Below, piece after piece: positions 1 to 7,123 of a stretch of 17,353 bases of DNA. Numbering within the stretch: position 1 is the stretch's first letter; each line of letters starts with the position of its first letter. Source of the stretch: JARRRD01 sp037381085 (GTDB lineage Bacteria > Nitrospirota > Thermodesulfovibrionia > Thermodesulfovibrionales > UBA6898); assembly GCA_037381085.1 (NCBI GenBank), contig JARRRD010000028.1, positions 1-17,353 of the forward strand, in the 5' to 3' direction. The notes beneath the pieces are model-generated. The model made no database searches, had not been told where the DNA came from, and was given only the letters and a program-made list of their open reading frames with translations. The translations under genes were made by a program, and so were the position numbers.

Positions 1-380
1 CCCGGTTCTCCGCCGGTGATTTTTCCCGCCACAGTGACTTTTCGACCGGCGGAATATTCCACGGGGTCGAGGAATCGGGAAGTCCTCGCGATGAACAAAC
101 CATTGGAAAACCCTTTGTCTTCAGGCCTTCCCCTGTAATCGAGCGGTGTTTCCCACAGCACAAGTTCGCTACGGCCGGGGCGGCTGACGGTCTTCATGAT
201 CACGCCTCCCCAGACGGCGATGACCCCGCGATATGCTGCCGGCCTCGCCAGTACCTCCGTAAAGGCGAGGTCTCCGGCCGCCTGCTCTCTGACGGCCCTG
301 GATATCGGGTAGCTGCAGCTGGATATGAGGACCATCATTGTCCCGAAGACAAATATGTCAACAATCATTTTTCTTATCAC
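1..380 (-). CDS. Slp/YeaY-family outer-membrane lipoprotein, C-terminus cut by window edge
   Basis: The visible 126 residues begin with a lipoprotein signal: basic IRK, a hydrophobic stretch, and a lipobox ISSC with the lipidated Cys at residue 22. Ser follows the Cys, which by the E. coli rule favours the outer membrane. After the Cys comes the Slp-family pattern YPIS, then Ala-Tyr-Arg-Gly-Val and VWGGVI (about residues 52-63). The family consists of starvation- or stress-induced outer-membrane lipoproteins whose molecular role is unclear. I chose GTG 380-378 because it adds the basic n-region and an in-frame TAA lies just upstream at 386-384; an internal ATG at 368-366 is the alternative. 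An AGGAGGAG Shine-Dalgarno lies at 402-395, about 14 bases away, which is long. Family members are about 170-190 residues, so roughly a third is missing. Confidence 0.8.
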   Translation of the reverse strand, partial: MIRKMIVDIFVFGTMMVLISSCSYPISRAVREQAAGDLAFTEVLARPAAYRGVIAVWGGVIMKTVSRPGRSELVLWETPLDYRGRPEDKGFSNGLFIARTSRFLDPVEYSAGRKVTVAGKITGGEP

Positions 381-426
381 GGCTTAGGTGTCGACTCCTC
401 CTGTGGGCCGGTGCGGGTCTACAATC

Positions 427-454
427 ATCTTAGCACCGATCTCTCTGGTGTCAA
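427..454 (-). promoter_or_regulatory. Sigma-70-type promoter for the Slp lipoprotein gene
   Basis: On the minus strand there is a perfect -35 box TTGACA (454-449), a 16-base spacer, and TAAGAT (432-427) preceded by TGC, which is an extended -10 motif. The predicted transcript would start near 420, giving a leader of about 40 bases before the GTG start at 380. Seen by eye only. Confidence 0.6.
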
Positions 455-618
455 GGATAAGGTTATCCTTTCCGGCTCCGGGTAATCTCATGGGGCCGGA
501 TCGATTAATCGTGATATGGATTACAGAATCCTGTGCGGTCATGGTATATGCTGAAGTGAGCTTCCTGTGACGGTTCAGCCGTATGGGGGTACTTTTTTCT
601 TGATAATGTGGAGGTGAA

Positions 619-993
619 ATGAAACCTGTAAGATTCTGGAAAATGGAAATACGGCGGCTTTCACTGACGGAAAGGATGTTTTTCAGGGACGCCATCAAGA
701 CCCTGCTGTCATGGGACAAGATAGGGGAAGAGTGCATCGAACTGGAAGTCATCAGGAGAATACTGGATTCGGAAATAAGGGTCGTTCAGGCGACAGAAGC
801 AGAAGACCGCCCGAACAGGAAAAACTCTCTCTCGAAGAGACAGTTGTTTGGACATGCCGCAGAGCAGGCGGGATTACAAAGCGAGGGGCCGGAAAGCCGG
901 CGACTTGCCTGCGTGCCGGAAGAAGGAGCGGAGACAGAATCAGGCTCTCTTATTCCCTTCTCCCCCCTCCCAGCACAAGTACGCCCAATATAA
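619..993 (+). CDS. Small hypothetical protein (124 aa), unrecognised
   Basis: I do not recognise this protein. It starts at an ATG preceded by GGAGGTGA (610-617), a near-full anti-Shine-Dalgarno match set rather close to the start. Residues 1-65 look like a real small helical domain rich in Arg, Glu, Leu and Ile. From about residue 66 the composition changes to a low-complexity Ser/Glu/Pro/Gly stretch that looks less protein-like. Its last 44 bases overlap the 3' end of the convergent gene on the minus strand (stop at 950). It may be a short gene that has lost its original stop and reads through. It stands alone between two oppositely oriented neighbours, and I see no convincing promoter in 455-618. 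Confidence 0.4.
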   Translation: MKPVRFWKMEIRRLSLTERMFFRDAIKTLLSWDKIGEECIELEVIRRILDSEIRVVQATEAEDRPNRKNSLSKRQLFGHAAEQAGLQSEGPESRRLACVPEEGAETESGSLIPFSPLPAQVRPI

Positions 994-1270
994 GGAAAAA
1001 GACCACGAACAGCAATCCGAAGGCCAGGGACAACCCATACTTCAATGCAAGCCATGCCCATCCCGGCAGACTCATCTTTGCATCGTGAATAATCTGTACG
1101 ATATCGCCCCTGAAGCTGAGCCACCAGCCAAGCCAGGTGCCGCCCAGGAGGCCGGCAACGATGATCAGGAATCCCGCAACGGTCCTGACAGTGCGGCCGA
1201 AGGTGAGCATAGAGTTTCTGGACATGTTTATTTTTTCGGGGCTTCTTTTTCGGGCCGGCCTCGAAGGCAT
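950..1270 (-). CDS. Small two-transmembrane-segment protein, unrecognised
   Basis: A protein of up to 106 residues with a basic N-terminus (RPARKRSPEK), a first hydrophobic helix (about residues 31-52, ending GWWLSF), a short polar loop containing RGDIVQIIHDAK, and a second long hydrophobic helix (about 70-101) ending in GGGRRE. It is probably an inner-membrane protein. The start is uncertain: ATG at 1270 has only a weak purine stretch upstream, and internal ATGs at 1225 and 1210 also lack a good Shine-Dalgarno site. It lies about 105 bases downstream of the HtrA gene on the same strand, so it could be the last gene of that unit. Its end overlaps the convergent small gene. No family assigned. 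Confidence 0.55.
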   Translation of the reverse strand: MPSRPARKRSPEKINMSRNSMLTFGRTVRTVAGFLIIVAGLLGGTWLGWWLSFRGDIVQIIHDAKMSLPGWAWLALKYGLSLAFGLLFVVFFLILGVLVLGGGRRE

Positions 1271-1375
1271 TTCCCGTTTGTCATGACGGCCGGCACGGCC
1301 CCGGCTTCACCGTAGAGTATACCATATGAGGGCTTTCACAATCGCCGCAGTCTGCGGTCCCGTGACGTCCCCTTT

Positions 1376-2818
1376 TCACGGCGTTATAGTTACATACGCA
1401 TAGTCTCCGTTTCTGTATATCAGGAGGAGAACGGTATCGGAGGGTCCGATCCGGGATACTATTTTTTCGTAATCGCCGAGGTTTAATATGGACTTCCGGT
1501 TTATCTCCTGGATGATGTCGTTCTTCAGAAGCACTTCAGCCGCCGGACTTTCGCTGCTTATTCCGGTAACGACCACGCCTTTCACCTCAGCGGGGATATT
1601 CAGACCGGCCCTGATATCGGGAGTCAGTTCCTCGACGTGTACGCCTTTTAACACATTGTTATATCCGGCCTTCCTGATCTCCTTTTTTGCCGCCAGCTCG
1701 CGGAGAGTGACTTTGAGAGTCAAAGGTTTCCCGGCCCTGACTACCTGAACTTCGACGGTCTTGCCGGGTTGCGTGTTAACGACCATGTTCCTCAACCCGA
1801 GCGAATTATCTACGGAATTACCACCGAATCTGACGATTAGGTCACCTCGTTTGAATCCCGCTGCTTCGGCCGGGCTGTTCCTTGTGACGTCCGTGACGAG
1901 GGCTCCTTTCTCCTGTTTGATCCTGAAAGATTTTGCAAGCTCCGGGGTGAGGTCCTGCACCGTGACACCGAGCCAGCTCCGGATGACCCTGCCGTGTTTT
2001 ACAATGCTTTGCGAGACCGAATTGGCCATATCCGACGGTATGGCAAACCCTATGCCCATGTAACCGCCGCTGGTTGAAAAGATGGCCGTGTTTATGCCGA
2101 CAAGCTCTCCGTCTGCATTTACAAGTGCGCCGCCGGAATTGCCCGGGTTGATCGCGGCGTCCGTCTGTATGAAGTCCTCGTAACTCGAGATACCTACATT
2201 GGCCCTGCCCACCGCACTGACAATGCCCATGGTTACGGTCTGGTTGAGGCCGAAGGGGTTGCCGATGGCGAGCACGATATCACCGGCCTTCAGCTTTCTT
2301 GAGTCTCCCATCTTGATGGCCGGAAGGTTCCGGGCTTCAATCTTCAGTACTGCTATGTCCGTCGGCGGGTCGTCTCCTATGACCTTTCCAGTAAACTCCC
2401 TGCCGTCGTAAAGGATGACCTTTATCTCCTGTGCGCCCTTTATGACATGGTAATTTGTAAGAATGTACCCGTCGGCCGAGACTATCACGCCGGACCCGAG
2501 TGCCGAAGATTTGTACTTCCTCCTCTGTTCCGGGTGATTAAATTGATTCCCGAAAAACTTCCTGAAGAAAGGATCGTTAAAGAATTCTCCGAAGGGACTT
2601 TCCTGCACGTTGACCGTTGTCGTCGTGGATACGTTTACGACCGACGGCTTTGTGACCTCGGCGACCGCCGCCAATGAGTTGCTCAGTGTGTTAAGGAAGA
2701 CTTTCGCATCCTTTGGAACTTCCCTGGCGGAGGCCCTGACCGGAGCGGCCAAAGACAGAACAGATAAGACGGCGAGTATGCCCATCATGATCCGCCTGGA
2801 TAAAAGCAGGTCTTTCAT
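1376..2818 (-). CDS. htrA: Periplasmic HtrA/Do-family serine protease (secreted copy)
   Basis: A 480-residue HtrA/DegP/DegQ-type protease-chaperone that degrades or holds misfolded periplasmic proteins. It carries an N-terminal signal peptide (RR at 8-9, hydrophobic core 11-25, likely cleavage near ASA-R at 29-32). The trypsin-like domain (about 55-275) has a complete triad: His124 in TNYHVIKG, Asp154 in PTDIAVLKI, Ser228 in NPGNSGGAL. A Phe-rich LA loop (about 76-93) precedes it. Two PDZ domains follow (about 281-375 and 388-478), the usual Do-family layout and length. The start ATG has AAGGGG about seven bases upstream. It lies 145 bases downstream of a lipoprotein paralogue, and the pair looks like a tandem duplication with divergence. 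It may share that gene's promoter. Confidence 0.93.
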   Translation of the reverse strand: MKDLLLSRRIMMGILAVLSVLSLAAPVRASAREVPKDAKVFLNTLSNSLAAVAEVTKPSVVNVSTTTTVNVQESPFGEFFNDPFFRKFFGNQFNHPEQRRKYKSSALGSGVIVSADGYILTNYHVIKGAQEIKVILYDGREFTGKVIGDDPPTDIAVLKIEARNLPAIKMGDSRKLKAGDIVLAIGNPFGLNQTVTMGIVSAVGRANVGISSYEDFIQTDAAINPGNSGGALVNADGELVGINTAIFSTSGGYMGIGFAIPSDMANSVSQSIVKHGRVIRSWLGVTVQDLTPELAKSFRIKQEKGALVTDVTRNSPAEAAGFKRGDLIVRFGGNSVDNSLGLRNMVVNTQPGKTVEVQVVRAGKPLTLKVTLRELAAKKEIRKAGYNNVLKGVHVEELTPDIRAGLNIPAEVKGVVVTGISSESPAAEVLLKNDIIQEINRKSILNLGDYEKIVSRIGPSDTVLLLIYRNGDYAYVTITP

Positions 2819-2901
2819 TTATTACCCCTTTCCGAAACGTTTTCCGTCATCGATACCGGATGCCCCGGCCCGCGAGTCTCCGGGACCCCGGTGTTCACCA
2901 A

Positions 2902-2955
2902 TACCTCTCTCCCATCCGTCCCCTTCCGCAGGGGCAGGGGACGAAGGGGAGGGTA
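2902..2955. repeat. REP-like intergenic stem-loop between the two HtrA genes
   Basis: A GC-rich imperfect inverted repeat: the left arm 2902-2923 (C/T-rich, ending CGTCCCC) pairs with the right arm 2937-2955 (starting GGGGACG). A smaller alternative stem CCCCT/AGGGG lies at 2920-2924 and 2930-2934. It sits nine bases past the stop codon of the upstream HtrA gene. It has no T-run, so it looks like a REP-type palindrome or mRNA-stabilising hairpin more than an intrinsic terminator. It could set the relative expression of the two proteases. Confidence 0.5.
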
Positions 2956-2963
2956 CCCAGTCC

Positions 2964-4394
2964 CTATGATGCCTGGACAGATACATAGAACGTTTGGCCC
3001 TTCCGTTTTATCAGCAGGAGCAGGGGCTTGTTCTTTTGCCATTTCCTTATGGCCGTTTCGTAATCACTCATGTCTTTTACCGGTATCCTGTTTACCTCCT
3101 TGATTACGTCGCCCGGCTGGATACCGGCGTCACCGGCGAGACTTCCACGGGAGACATCGACGACCACAACGCCGGAGGTGTCCGTGATCCGGAATTCGCT
3201 TTTCAAACGGGGGCTAATGTTGGAAAGTGTCAATCCTAGACTTTCAGCCGGAACCGGAGCTCCGGCAGCCGCCCCTTTCTCGGGCATCTCCGCTATCTTG
3301 ATATGCAGGGTGATCTCTTTCCCGTTCCGGACCACGGTGACGGGTACCGTCTTCCCTACGGGCGTCTCCGCCACGATGAAGGGAAGATCGGACATCCTGT
3401 TGATAGTCTTTTCGTTGAATGACACGATGACGTCCCCCCTCTTTATGCCGGCTGCCTCAGCGGGACCGTTCGTCACCACTTCCGACACAAGGGCGCCCTT
3501 ATCGTTTTTCAGTCCGAAGGCCTTGGCGATATCAGGCGTTATGGTCTGTATGGAAACGCCGATCCATCCCCGCACTACCTTCCCCTTTGTCTTCAGCTGG
3601 GAGACGATCTCCTTCGCCATGTTGCTGGGAATCGCAAAGCCTATCCCCTGTCCCGACGCAATGATGGCGCTGTTTATGCCTATTACCTCGCCTTCGAGGT
3701 TTACCAGCGGACCGCCGCTGTTGCCGGGGTTGATGGGGGCGTCGGTCTGGAGAAAATTATCGTAGGGACCCGACCCGATGATCCTTCCCGTTGCGCTGAT
3801 GATGCCCTGAGTGACCGTATGACCCAGGCCGAAGGGGTTCCCGATGGCGAGCACCCAGTCGCCCACCCTCATCTTGTCCGAATCCCCCAGCGGAAGGGTC
3901 GGGAGATTCTTGAACAGAGATGATATCTTTATGAGGGCCAGATCGGTTTTAGGGTCCCTGCCTATAACTCTTGCCTTGTATTCTCTCCCGTCCGCGAGTT
4001 TTACCTTGATCTCATCCGCCCCGGCAACAACGTGGTTGTTCGTAAGGATGAAGCCGTCCTTGTCGAGTATGAAGCCAGAACCGAGGCTCTGCTGCTTCAT
4101 TTCCCTGTCCGGCGTTTCACCGAAGAAATGCTTGAAAAAACCGCCGAACGGTCCCTCGTCAGGTCCGAAAAACTGCCTGAACGGACTGCCGGGAACGCGC
4201 ACGGTCGTCTCGGTGCTGATGTTCACCACCGCAGGGTTCACCCTTTGGGCAAGTTCGGCAAAAGACTTGGGAAACCCGACCGTCTTATAACTGGTTTCAA
4301 TCTTTTTACATCCCGACAGGGACAGGGTAAAAAATGCTGTTACCATCGAAAAAAAGACAACTGCTGCGAGGGTCGCCATTTTCTTCTGTTTCAT
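2964..4394 (-). CDS. htrA: HtrA/Do-family serine protease, lipoprotein form
   Basis: A 476-residue HtrA protease with the same architecture as its neighbour: protease domain (about 45-265) with His121 in TNNHVVAG, Asp151 in KTDLALIKI and Ser226 in NPGNSGGPL, then PDZ domains at about 275-368 and 385-474. Unlike the neighbour, the N-terminus ends in a lipobox, LSGC with Cys29, followed by Lys. It should therefore be lipid-anchored to a membrane facing the periplasm, probably the outer membrane. The start ATG 4394-4392 has GGGAGG five bases upstream. The reading frame stays open to a TTG at 4481, but that codon lies in the likely -35 box, so the longer start is unlikely. It is the first gene of the HtrA pair. 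Confidence 0.92.
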   Translation of the reverse strand: MKQKKMATLAAVVFFSMVTAFFTLSLSGCKKIETSYKTVGFPKSFAELAQRVNPAVVNISTETTVRVPGSPFRQFFGPDEGPFGGFFKHFFGETPDREMKQQSLGSGFILDKDGFILTNNHVVAGADEIKVKLADGREYKARVIGRDPKTDLALIKISSLFKNLPTLPLGDSDKMRVGDWVLAIGNPFGLGHTVTQGIISATGRIIGSGPYDNFLQTDAPINPGNSGGPLVNLEGEVIGINSAIIASGQGIGFAIPSNMAKEIVSQLKTKGKVVRGWIGVSIQTITPDIAKAFGLKNDKGALVSEVVTNGPAEAAGIKRGDVIVSFNEKTINRMSDLPFIVAETPVGKTVPVTVVRNGKEITLHIKIAEMPEKGAAAGAPVPAESLGLTLSNISPRLKSEFRITDTSGVVVVDVSRGSLAGDAGIQPGDVIKEVNRIPVKDMSDYETAIRKWQKNKPLLLLIKRKGQTFYVSVQAS

Positions 4395-4452
4395 GCATGC
4401 CTCCCAAGAATTAATATATTGATTCCATGCGTCTGCAAGTTCATACCTTCCC

Positions 4453-4481
4453 AGTGTATACCCGGCGGGAAATGCAGTCAA
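4453..4481 (-). promoter_or_regulatory. Likely promoter for the HtrA pair
   Basis: On the minus strand, TTGACT (4481-4476) and TACACT (4458-4453) are separated by 17 bases. The predicted start is near 4446, giving a leader of about 50 bases to the ATG at 4394. An overlapping TATACA gives a shorter 15-base spacing. An extracytoplasmic-stress sigma site would be expected for HtrA in some lineages, but I did not recognise one. Confidence 0.5.
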
Positions 4482-4532
4482 ACCCCCGGGGAGACGATAT
4501 TCCGGCGCACGGCCGTTATTGTCATGGTTTCA

Positions 4533-4554
4533 GGCAGGTCAGGGGCGACTTGCC
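4533..4554. other. Short hairpin downstream of the molybdoenzyme gene
   Basis: An 8-base stem with one mismatch (GGCAGGTC 4533-4540 and GACTTGCC 4547-4554) and a 6-base loop lies in the 245-base gap between the molybdoenzyme gene and the HtrA start. No T-run follows on either strand, so a terminator role is doubtful. Apart from the HtrA promoter, I see nothing else in this gap. Confidence 0.25.
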
Positions 4555-4639
4555 GGCCACGGTTATCTATTTCGGGGAGCGGGTCAGGGAATGAGTTCCC
4601 CCGCGGTTCCTAATTCCCCGTTCAACATGCAGGCGCCGT

Positions 4640-5701
4640 TTATCTGACCTCCACGTCTACAGAGTCGATACCCGTGGCGCCGTTGGGATAGGTACCGATG
4701 ATTCTGGCAAAGAGAGATGCCGACTCCTGGACCTTTCCCCGCCGGTCAAAGCCCCTTACCTTCAGGGTATGCTCCCCAGCCTCCGAGGGCTTCCAGTCAT
4801 AGCGCCAAAGGGTCCAGGCCCATTTGGACAGCGGCGGTTTGAGCTCCGCATCGCGCCACGTGTCTCCGTTGTCGAGGGAGACCTGGACCTTGCTGATGCC
4901 GTATCGTCCGCCGAAGGCGATCCCACCCATGACGTAATGGCCCGCGGGAACGGTCCTGCCGTTCATGGGCATCAGTATCTGTGACCTTACCGGGATTACC
5001 GCCTCGTCCGACCAGCCCTTCTTCTCCCAGTACCCCCTGAAGTCGTAATTTACCAGTTCTATCTTTGACAGCCACTTTACGCTCTTCATGCCGTAAATGC
5101 CCGGGACCACCACCCTTAAGGGAAAACCGTGCACTGCCGGCAGGGACACCCCGTTCATCCTGAAGGCCAGAAATACGTCGTCAGAAAGGGAAAGGGGATA
5201 CGGAATGCTGTCGGAGTATCCGTCCTCGGCAAAGAAAGCGGTCTTCACTATCCCTTTCCTCGGAGCGGCCCTCTCGATTATCTTTCTGAGCGTGACGCCG
5301 TCCCACAAGGCATTGGAAACGGCGTCTCCACCGATCGGATTGCCGATGCACTCGAGGGTCACGAACTCATCCCTGTCTTTCATCTCCTCGATCTCTTTCA
5401 GAGTCAGGGCATAGGGTTTTCCGACAAGGCCTTCAACCTTGAGCCTGAACTTCTCCGGAGAAACGTTCGGCACCTCCGACGAATAACTCGTGACGTAAAA
5501 TTCGTCGTTGGGGGTGATCTCTTTCGCCACATACCCTTTAAAGTTTACCGTCCCCTTCATCAGGAGATCGTGCTTGTCCGTTTGGGTGAGGGCCTCGGCA
5601 TACTGATAGACACCGTCAAAAACGGAGATACCGAAACCGAGACCTATTGTCCCCACGCCGATTGTCTTGAAAAACTCCCTTCTGTTCAAACCGTCTTTCA
5701 C
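4640..5701 (-). CDS. Tat-exported sulfite-oxidase-family molybdopterin oxidoreductase
   Basis: A 353-residue protein with a twin-arginine signal (NRREFFK at 6-12, then a Gly-rich hydrophobic core to about 36), so it should be exported folded with its molybdenum cofactor. Residues 60-225 match the sulfite oxidase/YedY molybdopterin fold, with the Mo-ligand Cys118 in LECIGN, then ALWDGV and a VVVPGIYGMKSVKWL segment. Residues 240-350 fit the Ig-like Mo-co dimerisation domain typical of sulfite oxidases. The Arg pair that follows CxGN in true sulfite oxidases is missing (PIGG instead), so the substrate is unknown. The start is GTG with AGGAGG eight bases upstream. A small secreted protein gene lies 48 bases upstream and is probably co-transcribed. 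I see no cytochrome or YedZ/MsrQ partner here. Confidence 0.85.
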   Translation of the reverse strand: MKDGLNRREFFKTIGVGTIGLGFGISVFDGVYQYAEALTQTDKHDLLMKGTVNFKGYVAKEITPNDEFYVTSYSSEVPNVSPEKFRLKVEGLVGKPYALTLKEIEEMKDRDEFVTLECIGNPIGGDAVSNALWDGVTLRKIIERAAPRKGIVKTAFFAEDGYSDSIPYPLSLSDDVFLAFRMNGVSLPAVHGFPLRVVVPGIYGMKSVKWLSKIELVNYDFRGYWEKKGWSDEAVIPVRSQILMPMNGRTVPAGHYVMGGIAFGGRYGISKVQVSLDNGDTWRDAELKPPLSKWAWTLWRYDWKPSEAGEHTLKVRGFDRRGKVQESASLFARIIGTYPNGATGIDSVDVEVR

Positions 5702-5749
5702 GTGATTGTCCTCCTGTCGGTTAAATCCGGTAGCCCGGCATGCATCATG

Positions 5750-6202
5750 TCACATGCCTCTCCGCATGCTCCAAAGAGGGACACCCCTGTCGTCACGGAG
5801 TCTCCAGGTCTTTTCTCCCTTTCTTATCTCTGCTGCAATAAGTGCGGGCTTCCCTCTAAAAATGATCCTGGACCCGCTCACGGTGACGTGGTCTTTCGGT
5901 TCGATCTTTACACCTTCCTTCTCCAGAAACCATAGCGGCCCCAGGTGCACCGAGATAGTTCCCCTGTCGGATTTAAGAATAAAATGCAGTCCTCCGGACA
6001 TTCCCCTCATGGGGACCATCTTCTGTACCGAAACGACTTCGCCGCTGTCCGTCTCCACCGTGCCGGGATCGTACAGCCTGTTGTACCTGCTCCCTGCGGC
6101 CCAGCCTTTGCCGGAATTGTAGCCCATCCCGCCGAAGGTCTCACCGGCAAAGAAGAAGACCGTCACGGCAAGAACCAAAATTGATATCCCCCTTTTTTTC
6201 AT
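5750..6202 (-). CDS. Small secreted protein preceding the molybdoenzyme, family not firmly recognised
   Basis: A 150-residue protein with a signal peptide (KKR, hydrophobic 6-19, probable cleavage near residue 24) followed by a Gly/Tyr/Asn-rich linker. A beta-rich domain (about 50-140) contains GEVVSV, GLHFILKSDRG, SVHLGPLWFL, VSGSRI and a closing LRDDRGVPLW. The strand pattern suggests a small OB-like barrel, as in proteins often labelled DNA-binding; a periplasmic protein would not bind DNA, so I would not use that name. The chosen ATG (6202-6200) has AAGGAG seven bases upstream; a GTG at 6220 is in frame but overlaps the Shine-Dalgarno site. Its position 48 bases before the molybdoenzyme suggests it works with that enzyme, for example as a folding or electron-transfer accessory. 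That is an inference. Confidence 0.75.
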   Translation of the reverse strand: MKKRGISILVLAVTVFFFAGETFGGMGYNSGKGWAAGSRYNRLYDPGTVETDSGEVVSVQKMVPMRGMSGGLHFILKSDRGTISVHLGPLWFLEKEGVKIEPKDHVTVSGSRIIFRGKPALIAAEIRKGEKTWRLRDDRGVPLWSMRRGM

Positions 6203-6263
6203 CTCTTTTCTCCTTTTCACTTCCCGTAAGGAAGACTAACCGGTTTCAATGCCGGCACATGCC

Positions 6264-6776
6264 TCACCTGAACTCTACGACTTCGTCTGCCGGCAATCTT
6301 GATGTCGGCGCCGGAATATGTGACGGATAACCGACAGGAACCAGGGCCACCGGCCGATGGTGGGCCGGGAGATCAAGGACCCTTGAGATCTCCGCTTCGT
6401 CGAAGGCACCCACCCAGCATGTTCCAAGCCCCTTTTCCTCTGCTGTCAGCATCATGCACATGATGCTGACAGAGACATCCTGTATCGTGTAGAGTTCGAC
6501 ACCGCGCCGCCCGTATCTCCGGCCTATCCGCGAGTCGGTGCAGCACACTGTCACAAGAGGGGCATCCCGGATAAAGTTCTGGTTCAGGGCCCCTGCCGCA
6601 AGTTCTTTCCTGAGCCTCTTTTCTTTCACCATGTAGAACCTTCTGGACTGCAGGTTGCCTGCACTCGGCGCCCATATCAGCGAATCGATGAGAGCGGCCA
6701 CGACTTCTTCCGGGATATCCCTCTCAAGAAAATTCCGTATGCTTCTTCTTTTCCTGACCGCTTCCAGAACATTCAT
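6264..6776 (-). CDS. Nitroreductase-family FMN oxidoreductase
   Basis: A 170-residue short nitroreductase-fold protein. RKRRSIRNF (about 8-16) is the N-terminal FMN-phosphate-binding motif, APSAGNLQ (about 37-44) is the second flavin contact, and GLGTCWVGAF plus PVGYP near the C-terminus complete the family signature. It would use NAD(P)H to reduce nitro-compounds, quinones or a flavin-linked substrate in the cytoplasm; the substrate cannot be read from the sequence. The ATG at 6776 has GAGGAG nine bases upstream. An upstream in-frame GTG at 6806 would add ten residues but overlaps that site and is rejected. The gene precedes the secreted protein and molybdoenzyme by 61 bases on the same strand and may head a three-gene unit. 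Confidence 0.88.
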   Translation of the reverse strand: MNVLEAVRKRRSIRNFLERDIPEEVVAALIDSLIWAPSAGNLQSRRFYMVKEKRLRKELAAGALNQNFIRDAPLVTVCCTDSRIGRRYGRRGVELYTIQDVSVSIMCMMLTAEEKGLGTCWVGAFDEAEISRVLDLPAHHRPVALVPVGYPSHIPAPTSRLPADEVVEFR

Positions 6777-6792
6777 GTCTGTCCGCTCCTCT

Positions 6793-6819
6793 AAGGGTGC
6801 CGACACCCGGAGGACCCTT
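6793..6819 (-). other. Two competing hairpins in the nitroreductase leader
   Basis: GGGTG (6795-6799) and CACCC (6804-6808) can form a small hairpin with a four-base loop. AAGGGT (6793-6798) and ACCCTT (6814-6819) can form a larger one that shares bases with it. They lie just upstream of the GAGGAG ribosome-binding site, so they could affect translation. There is no independent support. Confidence 0.25.
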
Positions 6820-6826
6820 TAAAATA

Positions 6827-6855
6827 TATTTATCATGAAACAGTCCACCTGACAA
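6827..6855 (-). promoter_or_regulatory. Possible nitroreductase promoter borrowing its -35 box from the repeat's flank
   Basis: On the minus strand TTGTCA (6855-6850) is followed after 17 bases by TAAATA (6832-6827), a weak -10 box. The -35 lies in the palindromic flank of the inserted element at 6856-7026. The predicted leader is about 45 bases. Confidence 0.3.
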
Positions 6856-7026
6856 GAACCTATCTCAAAATTGAAATATTATCATAGCCCCCGGGTCTGT
6901 CATTCCGGCTTGTCCGGAATCTTTTTTTGTCTTCAGAAGGATTCCCTACCTGCCTGCCGGCAGGCAGGCGCGCCTCGCTTGCGGGAATGACAGATTTGAA
7001 CCGAAAACCGATTTTGAGATAGGTTC
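6856..7026. mobile_element. MITE-like element with 16-bp perfect terminal inverted repeats
   Basis: The ends 6856-6871 (GAACCTATCTCAAAAT) and 7011-7026 are perfect inverted copies. Outside them CTGACAA (6849-6855) and AAGTCAG (7027-7033) flank the element, which fits insertion into a palindromic CTGAC-AA-GTCAG site with duplication of AA. Inside lies a second inverted pair, TCTGTCATTCC (6896-6906) with its complement at 6984-6994, a local ATTCCGG/CCGGAAT hairpin (6902-6920), and a perfect 20-base palindrome at 6949-6968. There is no open reading frame, so the element is non-autonomous. CATTCC/GGAATGACA-type repeats are common dispersed elements in many genomes; a second copy is not visible in this window. 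Confidence 0.65.
6949..6968. repeat. Perfect 20-bp palindrome inside the MITE-like element
   Basis: CCTGCCTGCC followed directly by its reverse complement, centred between 6958 and 6959. It could extrude as a cruciform or be the remnant of a second dispersed repeat inserted in the element. Confidence 0.6.
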
Positions 7027-7096
7027 AAGTCAGTCAGGGTGTCTTCATGGGATGTATCTTCCGGCATCGAAGGGGGGCTTCCCGGGGTTTCCTCCC

Positions 7097-7123
7097 TTGG
7101 TTATCGGCAAATTGGTGTATAAT
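7097..7123 (+). promoter_or_regulatory. Candidate promoter upstream of the ClC gene
   Basis: A perfect TATAAT (7118-7123) has TTGGTT (7097-7102) upstream with a 15-base spacer, shorter than ideal. The transcript would begin near 7130, giving a leader of about 280 bases before the short leader ORF at 7411. That leader contains a GC-rich stretch ending in GCTTTTT (about 7248-7261). It could pair imperfectly with GCCGCCC near 7218 to form an attenuator-like stem. I see no gene in 7041-7410. Confidence 0.4.

Noticed and set aside
388..570. 60-residue plus-strand ORF
   Set aside because: It lies over the Slp promoter, has no ribosome-binding site, and shows no protein-like pattern.
1341..1375. 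Small hairpin CCGCA/TGCGG after the secreted HtrA gene
   Set aside because: A five-base stem with no T-run on the minus strand is too weak to call a terminator.
2815..3042. 75-residue minus-strand ORF between the HtrA genes, ending on the downstream HtrA start
   Set aside because: It overlaps the end of the upstream HtrA gene and spans the REP-like hairpin; composition is Pro/Gly-rich and not protein-like, with no family resemblance.
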